Under the pieces are notes generated by a model. It ran no database searches. It was not told the DNA's origin and was given only the letters and a program-made list of their open reading frames with translations. A program made the position numbers and the translations under genes. Source: Tilletia caries (taxonomy: Eukaryota > Basidiomycota > Exobasidiomycetes > Tilletiales > Tilletiaceae). From it: a stretch of DNA of 64,000 bases. Shown here piece after piece: positions 56,601 through 64,000 of this stretch (positions are counted from its first letter, which is position 1; each line of letters begins with the position of its first letter). The stretch lies in assembly GCA_032718865.1 (NCBI GenBank), contig JALUTQ010000040.1:124001-188000 (forward strand). Direction: 5' to 3'.

Positions 56601-58670
56601 TACCAGCCTTGATCTACATCGTACTCAAGGCGAACCCGGACAACTTGGTCTCAAACGTAGAGTGAGTAGCAAGCAGGCTCAGCATCAGTGCGTCGTTATG
56701 ATATCTGAATGAGATTGCTTTGGACTTTGCAGATGTATCAGTCGATTCAGGAGTCCGGAGCGACTGTCAGGCGAGTCTGGCTACTACCTCTCCATCTTGG
56801 TGCGTCCGAATCTAAAATTTGAGCATGTTCATAGTTGCACAGTAGCTGACTGAGTGTTTGTGTGGTCATAGGCTGGAGCAGTCTCCTTCGTCGAAAGCAT
56901 GGACAACACTTCACTTACCGGTGTGACACAGGGAGACATGGAGCGGAATGTCGACGTAGCCGTCACATCTCTGGCGCTCGCCGCACAGCCATCCCCTCCC
57001 GAACACGGTCTATTGACGATCTCGCTCTCCGGAACGAGTTCATCCTGGACGTCTCGAGCACACCTACGAATCGCTGACCTTTATCTCTCCGTTGACCGGG
57101 GGAGGGCTCGGAGCCCCCCCCCCAAAAAGTAAGCTTCTATATCGTTTTTATGCTAAACGACCAGGGAATGTAGTTTGGGCGGCATAATCGGTTATACTTA
57201 CAGTCTATGACTCCTCATCCTTCTTCAGACGTCCGCAGATGTGCCTGCTGACTCCTTCTGCTTCTGTCATTCTGTGTTACTCGCATCTGCCTCTCTCTTC
57301 CTCCCATTGCGAGACCGAAGCCGTGCGCGGTCACAAGTACACCGGCGATGGCCAGTTGCGTATACGGTATACCACATTCCACATTTCCACCATTTTCTCT
57401 ACCCCTCCGGCCCTCATTGACCACCAAACATGAACTCCTCATCAATGTCCAAGCTCGCTGAGACCGATAAGGACTGGACTAACTCCCTTTTACAACAGGG
57501 CAGAACATGGGAACTGGGATATGGGACGCACAGCCTCAACCGATAGGACAGCACCCCCGGTCTATTAGCTGATGCTTCTGTTTTTCTGTTTTTCTGCAGA
57601 GTGCAGAGTACAGGCTACAACCGCTAATTATTTCTTCCTCTTTCCTCTTACGTTTCGGTCCGTATGATTATTTCTACCGCCTGAGCCCTGTTGAGGTCCA
57701 TCTTGAACGGCTCGCATGAACATTCAGCGCCTCTACAAAAATGCTGCCCAAGGTCAATGAAATATTTGTTTAAACCAGCCGATTAGGCGCGTACTGTGTA
57801 GATTCATTGAAGCGGAAGCTTTGGTGATCTTGATTTTTGAAACTGGTGAGCTATGGCGCGCGTCACAAGTCATCTGGAAGGATAAAGGAGCTCGAAATCG
57901 ATAAGGGGGGTTCAGTGACTGCAGTTTGAAGCAGAAAGCGCGGGAGGATTTACTGACCTGTTCAGGAAGTACTGGCGGTGTTTCTATCTCTTGCACTGGC
58001 GCTGCCTTCACAGCTGGCTGTACTGTCGCGCGCTTGGCGCTTGACGACGGCAGAAGGAGCAGAGTCAGAGACAGTGCTCAGTAGCGAACGCCCGCCGTTA
58101 CTGACAACGAATTCATACTCGCACTGTGATACAAGGACGATCAGCGAGCAAGGGCGTGGGGTGAAGGCTGAAGGCACCGCTGAGACATCAGAGTTCGTAC
58201 AACTCACCTGACAAGTTACAACCAAAGACTGGTGAGCCCGGTGCCAAGTGAAGCCGAGAGTGCCGTTAGACCGACGCAAAACACGAGAGGGACTTGCTGA
58301 CGACTGGCGAGGGAAGAACGCTGAACACTTGATCAAGGCAGTCGAAAAGGATAGCGCTGTAAGATGGGTCGAACGTCGAAGACTCACCGTTGCTGCAATA
58401 CGTGCTTGCGACTGAGGGTAAAGGAGAAGCTGCTTTGAGTGAGGAGATTATGTCAACTGTCAGCGATGAGCGAAGCAAGAACGATGGATGTGTGAACTGT
58501 GGTCTGTGAGCCATGTAACGGAAACCTGCTGCACAAAAGGAGTTGGGAGAGAAAGTAAGCGTACAGGTGAGCAACAGCAGAAAGATATGCAGCTGTGGTC
58601 TGCCTCCTGCCAAAAAGAAGGGGAGTCAGCTTAGGGATGCGGTTGCAGGCAGCAGGGTCAATGAGACTAG
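53681..58670. mobile_element. 5-kb insert splitting the copia right LTR
   Basis: About 4990 bases between the two halves of the LTR. A possible 4-bp duplication TCCC flanks it (53677-53680 and 58671-58674). The ends read ACTAAAAGGC and GAGACTAG and form no inverted repeat. No transposase, reverse transcriptase or helicase is visible. It carries a VPS9-domain gene with introns and several internal repeats, for example around 55735 versus 57690 and 56030 versus 57570. The transfer mechanism is unknown. Confidence 0.7.
54556..57064 (+). pseudogene. VPS9-domain (Rab5 exchange factor) gene or pseudogene inside the LTR insert
   Basis: Three consecutive exons carry a VPS9 domain in phase. The first, about 56556-56661, contains ADSLVPALIYIVLKANP. 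The second, about 56734-56803, has SRFRSPERLSGESGYYLSIL. The third, from about 56874, has AGAVSFVESMDNTSLTGV. The introns have GT-AG ends and are about 70 bases. In working proteins this domain catalyses nucleotide exchange on Rab5/Vps21 at endosomes. Upstream coding-like exons include about 54556-54798 (frame closed by TAG, then open again) and 55470-55653 (IPLQIVILCKIVIGPLTP, unrecognised). Because introns are retained it was copied as genomic DNA. The in-frame stop and internal duplications suggest decay, but the VPS9 exons themselves are intact. Confidence 0.65.
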
Positions 58671-58701
58671 TCCCCAATATAACAAGAGATCAGTTTCCAC
58701 A
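58671..58701 (+). repeat. Copia right LTR, second part
   Basis: The last 31 bases match the end of the left LTR with only a few differences (AATATAACAAGAGATCAG against AATACAACAAGAGGTCAG) and are followed by the target duplication ACAAC. Confidence 0.88.
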
Positions 58702-58866
58702 ACAACGGCACGTGATTGACCGGTGAAACGCCGTCCAGTCTGGCCGCCCTGCCCACTGCCGCACTGACTGCCCCTCCCGCGTCCGCACTCGCTCACTCGC
58801 TCACTCGCTCACTCCCTGACTACTCGTACTTCTCGAGGGCGAGCGCACTCCCACACTCACTCTGCG

Positions 58867-58917
58867 ATGGCGTCCTCCTCTGCGCTCCACCCCAGTGCCG
58901 CACCCGCCTCCTCAAGC

Positions 58918-58948
<31 letters not shown>

Positions 58949-61035
58949 TCGCCGTCGCACAGGCTCAAACCCAGGGCCAGTCCTCCTCCTCGTCCTCGTC
59001 CTCCTCAAACATCGTCGGCGTACACTATCGTGTTGGGCGCAAGATCGGTGAAGGAAGTTTCGGAGTCCTGTTCGAAGGCACTAATCTCCTCACCGATTCC
59101 AAGGTTGCTATCAAGTTCGAGCCTCGAAAGACCGACGCCCCCCAGCTCAGAGATGAGTACCGCACCTACAAGCTCCTCACCGGCACACTCGGCATCCCAC
59201 AGGCCTACTTCTTCGGCACCGAGGGACAGCACAACATCCTCGTCATCGATCTGCTCGGCCCTTCCCTCGAGGACCTCTTCGACCTGTGCGGCCGCAAACT
59301 CAGCATCAAGACCGTCTGCATGACCGCAAAACAGATGATCAGCCGCGTACAGTCCATCCACGAGAAGAACCTGATCTACCGCGACATCAAGCCGGACAAC
59401 TTCCTCATCGGCAGACCAAACACCACAACCTCAAACCTCGTATACACCGTCGACTTCGGCATGGCCAAGCAGTACCGCGATCCAAAGACAAAACAGCACA
59501 TCCCCTACCGCGAACGCAAGTCCCTCTCCGGTACCGCACGCTATATGTCCATCAACACCCATCTCGGCCGCGAACAGTCCCGCAGAGACGACCTCGAATC
59601 CCTCGGACACGTATTCATGTACTTCCTCCGCGGCGGCCTCCCCTGGCAGGGTCTCAAAGCAGCAACCAACAAGCAGAAGTACGAGAAGATCGGCGAGAAG
59701 AAGCAATCCACCCCCATCCGAGAACTCTGCGAGGGTTTCCCCGAGGAATTCGGTATCTTCCTTAACTACGTTCGCAAACTTGGTTTCGAGGAGAACCCGG
59801 ATTACGACTTCCTCCGCGAGCTTTTTACCAAGGTCCTCCGTTCCGCGGGCGAAGTCGACGACGGCGTGTATGATTGGGACCTCCTCAATGGCGGACGCGG
59901 GTGGGAGCTCAGTCTTCAACGCCAGCGCGAGCGGGAACGTGCGGCTCGTGAGCGGGAGAGGGAGCGTGAACGCGCCCATGCTGCTGCTCAGCAGAGTCAG
60001 CAACAGGGCGCTGGTGGGGGTCATCATCACCACTCCTCGCACCGCGCTTCTCAGCTGGCACTCCAGCAGCAGGCGGCCGCGCAGGCTCATGCGCAGCGGA
60101 CGGGGAATGCTGCTCCGCTTCCTTCCGGCGCGGATCGGAATGGATCCTCGGCTGCGCTGGCGGGGAGAGACGGGGTCACGCCTAGTGGGACTATGGGCAG
60201 CTCGAGTCCCGTACCCCCCGGTTCGCCGGGCGCACATCATGCCCTGAGCGCATCTCAACAGGCTCTCCTCAATGCTTCTGGGAAGGGCAACTCTCGTGCG
60301 TATCCCCCTTTTCTCTCTCTTTTGATTCATAACTAACTAACTTTTCATCCTGGTATGGACACAGGCCTGCGAGTCTCACAGGGCGACTACCCGACCACGC
60401 CCGGCGCATCCAACATCGCCATGCACGACGGCGCCATGGGTGGGCGCTCCCACATCATCAATAACACCATCAGCAGCAGCGGCGCCATCAACCACGTTCC
60501 CGTCTCCGCCGCCGGTGCGGGAGCTGGTGCACAACAGCAGGACTCGTCGCTACCCTCCCCGGTCGATCCCTCGTCGCCTTATCACGCCGCTGGGTTGGGC
60601 GTGAACAAACTTGCCCCGCCGCATTCCCAACAACAACAACAACAACAACAAGCTCAGCAGTCACCCAACGGCGCGCAGCGCGCGTACATGACCACCACGT
60701 CGTCCGGCGGTATTGAGGGGATGTACGGGAATGGCCAGGGGTCCGGGCGCGATCGTGGGCCTGTGGGTAATATTGCTCCCGGGGCGGGCGGTGGGTACGG
60801 AGCGAATGGGAGCAGTCCGAATTTTTATGGACAGGGGCAACCGCAGCAGCAACAACAGGGGGTGTACGCCCAGCAACAGCAACAGCAACAACAACAACAG
60901 GGGTACGCGGCAGCGGGGACCCAGGGAGGTGGCGGGCATCTCGACCATCCGTTGCCGCCGCCGCCGCATGAGGGCAAGGAAGGGCGCTCGGCGGGGTCGA
61001 AGTTCTTTAGTGTTTTCACTTGTGGGTGTGCGTAG
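58867..61035 (+). CDS. Casein kinase I, membrane-anchored YCK type
   Basis: Two exons (58867-60295 and 60365-61035) give 699 residues. A poly-Gln and Ser leader precedes the kinase domain (about residues 55-350). Visible motifs are the glycine loop [20 protein letters not shown], the catalytic [19 protein letters not shown] and the CK1-specific [14 protein letters not shown]. The C-terminal half is Gln/Gly/His-rich and disordered and ends [11 protein letters not shown] terminal pair of cysteines is the palmitoylation site of yeast Yck1/2, which places the kinase at the plasma membrane for nutrient-sensing, endocytosis and morphogenesis. The start follows Ser/Leu-coding leader repeats. The copia element ends only 165 bases upstream, so the promoter may be altered. 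Confidence 0.93.
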
Positions 61036-62774
61036 ATGCGCCTTTCGGCGGGGCGGGTCGGATGGGGAGGGGGCGGGCGGATCGGGTTCCTCGACTTGAG
61101 CAGCAGGGGGTCCTGTCCGTTGAGGAAGCGGACCGTGCGCGCCGGTACATACATCAGGCCGGAACCAAGTCACTGATTCTCCGCGGCCCCTTAACCCCGT
61201 CCAGGCGCGATCTCCCGTTCCACCCGCATTGGGGCCAACTCGGTCGGCGGTCCCTCCCTCCCTGAATGTCGCGAGCTCTCGACACCCCCCCCCTTCAAGT
61301 TCGTGCGGGACTCCCCGGGGGGAATATCCACTGCTTCGCGATACACACAAGGAGCGACGGAAAACCATTTTATCAAGTCCGATTTATACATCCAGGATCA
61401 ACCCAATCCCCCAATATTCGACGCGCGATCGACAAGGCCAGCCACGGAGCACGGACCCGGTACAAAGACATTTCCTTTTCCTTCCCTTTCCCCCCCCCCC
61501 CTTCCCTTCCGTTCTCGGTCGAGTCCCCCGCTCTCTTTCCCATTCCTTCCTTTCTTACCTTTTCCGGCGGCGGGCTCGGCCTCCGCGGTTCGACACACAC
61601 ACACACACTCGTTTTGGCCCACCAACATCGGTTCGCGCGGCCTTTACCCACTTTCCATTTTCTTTTTTTTCTTTCTACCGGGTCGCCCCGGCCCCGCGCA
61701 GGGACTCGGCTTGCGGACCCCTCTCCGGGGGTCCCTCTTACTTCCACTCTTTTTTTTGCCTTTCCAGTGTCATCGGTCTCTCCCTCTCCCCTTCTCACCC
61801 TTCAGCCGGGGTCCTTCAAGCTTCAAGACTCAGCGGAGGTAGGGAGGGCGCCCTTCACCTTCCGTGGGGGGGCGCCTTCTCGGCCACACACACACACACA
61901 CACACACACGATCCTTTTCCCCCTTTTTTCAATCCGTCGCGGTCATACACTTCCACCTCGAGTCGAACGGATCAGCGAAAGCCCCAGCGCTCCCTCTTTC
62001 CCGGCTTACACTACATTCAGGAAACTACGCCACCACCAAAAAAACATCCTCGACCTTTCTTTTCCCGTCCGTCGGTCTCCTTCCCTGATCCAGGATCTCA
62101 CCCCCACCCTTCATCTTCAACTTCTACATAAATTTGTTTAACCCTCCATCTTTTAAATCCACTCCATCTCTGCGCTCCCCCTGGCTCCTCACCTCGTCTC
62201 GGTCCTACACCCTTCAATCTCTCTTGTCTCTCTTCCTCCCTCACCACATCTTCTCTGTCTGTCTGTCCGTCCTCTGGCTGTGGTTTTCTCACTCAAATCA
62301 TATTCAGGCGGGGGTTATACTTCATTCATTCATTCCAGGAGCGGGGGGGGGGAAGTCTGACACCTCCACTCACGTCTTCGCGGTTCAGGAAAGCGGTTCG
62401 GTTGTAACGGTTTCTTCGGGTTTCCCCATGATGGGCCGCGCGTGAAAGTCATTGGCCGGTTCCCTTTCGCGCCTCTGAAGTTACCTGGGCCATGCTCCCA
62501 AATGCAAAGGGTGGAGGGACCCAAAGGTGGGTTGGATTGTCAAGGGCCGCCTCGCCCAAAGAGCAGGTTGGTGGGGTGAAGATAAAAGGTCGGACCATCC
62601 CTCCAATGCCTCTCCAGCGTCGTCCGTCATCCAAAGGTGTGAGGAAGGGGGGGCGCTCGTCGTTTCCCGAGCCACGTCTGCGTTGTATGGAAGGTCGGAC
62701 GGGGGACAGGCAGAGCGTAATAGGGAGGGTGTCGATCCGGGGGGTGTCCATATAACCTCGCCTTGCCCCACTTC
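61036..62774. other. Convergent intergenic region, strongly pyrimidine-rich
   Basis: Lies between the 3' ends of the casein kinase gene (+) and the TGS1-like gene (-). It has CA-dinucleotide runs near 61594-61606 and 61885-61909 and long C/T-rich stretches. Long open frames on the plus strand (for example 61229-62131) come from the base bias and show no protein character. Confidence 0.6.
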
Positions 62775-64000
62775 TCACCCCGTCCACCCATCCCGCTCCG
62801 GATCCCAAGCACTAGACAACTCGCCAAAGTACGCACAAACAGCCTTCAACCGGCCATTCAACCAACATTCCTCAAGATGGACGGGGCCCTGCTCGTACTT
62901 CGTCTGTGGATTCGCCTCTGACGATGATGATGCTTCCGAGACGGAATCGACATCATCCTCATCCTCGTTTTCGTCTGTGGGTCGAACAGGCGTCCGCACG
63001 AGCGCAGCGATCTCGTCCAAGTCCACGTTCCGCGGGAGATACAGCGCGATATTCGTACCCCCCGTCGAAGCCAGCGCCGCCGCCGGCCCCGGCCCCGGCC
63101 TTTCCGCGTCCGTTGTCGTGGTGGCAGTGGAGGACGGGCTGGATGCGCACAGCGAGCGCGCGAGGGCGAAGAGTTCCGGGCCTGGGATGGGCTCGAGGCG
63201 GGTGAGGGAGTACGTGTTCGTGAAGGCGAGTTCGGGCGCTGTGCCGTGTGTGGCCCCGTTTGTGCCGACTGGGTTGACCCAGGGCGTCACTGTGATATCA
63301 CCGACGACCTCTCCCTCCTCCTCCTCCTCCAGCACAAGAACGTCCGCATCGTAGCCCCCTCCTCCTCCGTCCTCGCCGCCGGCCCCAACCTCCTCGTCAC
63401 CCTCATTATTGTCAACTTCAAGGAACCGACCGGTGAAAGCGACAGGAAGTCCGAGCTGCGCAGCAAGCGCAGCGTCGAGGCCGTCTGCCGATTTATCGGC
63501 GTCCATCCCATTCGAGACACTCCCGACGTGCCCTTCTTCTCCTTGCACTTTCTGCTCTGCGCGTCGCTGTTGTCTCCGGTTGCGCGCGTTGAGTTTCTTC
63601 GGGTCTTGTGGGAGGCCTGGGAGTGTTTTGGTTGGATTTGATCGATGGGTGGATCCTGATGGCTGGATGGGCTGTACGTATGTCGGACCGCCCCAGGGTG
63701 GTGACTGGGAGCGCAGAAGGAATACAGAAGATATCAGTACACTCTCCTTATGGAAGCGGGGCCGCACACCAATGCGCAGCATAGCAAAAACTCACCAAGA
63801 AGATGACGTCGAAATCGAGCAGCTCCGCGCCTTGCCATCGCGGATCAAGTTGTCGCTCTCCGCCCTCCTTCGACCCAGCACCATCCAACCGCGCCCTGCG
63901 ATGGGCCTCCGCAAACTCCCTCACATCCCCCGTAACAAACGTAATCCTCTCCTCCACCCCATAAATCCGTGCATTATGCCGCGCCATCTCCACCTTAACC
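62775..64000 (-). CDS. TGS1: Trimethylguanosine synthase, C-terminal part (partial at right edge)
   Basis: Two exons are visible: 64000-63796 (continuing beyond the window) and 63704-62775, with a 91-base GT-AG intron. The first part reads KVEMARHNARIYGV then ITFVTGDVREF and FDVIFL, the middle of a Rossmann methyltransferase. The second exon begins directly with the catalytic SPPWGGPTYV. An acidic, low-complexity insert of roughly 200 residues precedes IALYLPRNVDLDEIAAL and the end LNGRLKAVCAYFGEL. TGS1 converts the m7G cap of snRNAs and snoRNAs to trimethylguanosine in the nucleolus. The insert is not typical of the family as I know it. The N terminus is outside the window. Confidence 0.88.

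Larger units (their letters stand above)
47076..58701 (+). mobile_element. Ty1/copia retrotransposon, interrupted by two later insertions
   Basis: Left LTR 47076-47193 and right LTR 53593-53680 plus 58671-58701 bound the element. The 5-bp target duplication ACAAC is present at 47071-47075 and 58702-58706. Removing the hAT element (49005-50802 plus one target copy) and the insert at 53681-58670 leaves a copia element of about 4.8 kb with the order Gag, protease, integrase, reverse transcriptase, RNase H. The LTRs differ at several positions plus one 6-bp repeat unit, so this element is older than the gypsy copy. Confidence 0.93.

Noticed and set aside
53681..58670. CACTA or Helitron identity of the nested insert
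   Set aside because: The left end can be read CACTA and the right end CTAG-T, but neither class fits both ends. There are no inverted repeats and no transposase or helicase.
61229..62131. 300-codon plus-strand frame, overlapped by others in two further frames
   Set aside because: Pyrimidine bias makes all three frames open; no domain or conserved pattern.

Overview
The window is eukaryotic nuclear DNA from a fungus, most probably a basidiomycete. Genes carry short GT-AG introns (about 47-175 bases). They include a fungal Zn2Cys6/PAS gluconeogenesis regulator (ERT1 family), a GPI-anchored secreted glycoprotein of a type I recall from basidiomycetes, MKT1, TGS1, MED21, a YCK-type casein kinase I and a cutinase. 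The genus cannot be fixed from this sequence.

Layout. 1-4.1 kb: the 3' end of an unknown gene, a badly decayed succinate dehydrogenase iron-sulfur subunit (SDHB) pseudogene and an intact secreted cutinase. 4.2-12.8 kb: a tandem segmental duplication. An intact five-exon ERT1-like gene (12815->9854, minus) has a 5'-truncated, frameshifted copy (6893->4732) about 5.1 kb away. Between them lies a small secreted coiled-coil protein gene with duplicated introns. 14.5-19 kb: a GPI-anchored glycoprotein gene and a PITH-domain gene. 19.2-26.1 kb: a young Ty3/gypsy chromovirus with two identical 248-bp LTRs and a 5-bp target duplication. It sits inside the intron of a possible 49-residue gene. 27.1-27.5 kb: a malate dehydrogenase pseudogene fragment. 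28.4-31.9 kb: a long acidic, disordered protein with one CCHC zinc-finger-like motif. 34.4-43 kb: a seven-exon sugar transporter, a membrane-anchored DHH-family exopolyphosphatase-like gene, MED21, and a PB1 + SHD1 protein.

43.9-61 kb: MKT1 (minus) and the casein kinase gene (plus) are divergent and would start only about 310 bp apart. Their shared intergenic region has been split by an 11.6-kb nested stack: a Ty1/copia element with target duplication ACAAC, a 1.8-kb hAT-type DNA element inside its integrase (8-bp target duplication, terminal inverted repeats), and a 5-kb insert splitting its right LTR. That 5-kb insert carries a VPS9 (Rab5 exchange factor) domain gene with introns still in place. 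The right edge holds the 3' part of a trimethylguanosine synthase gene.

Working together: ERT1-like regulator, SDHB and malate dehydrogenase all relate to gluconeogenesis and the TCA cycle, but the last two are dead copies here, so no operating cluster is implied. The most novel features are the nested stack with its cargo genes, the recent gypsy insertion in an intron, and the sharp identity step between the ERT1 copies that suggests gene conversion.
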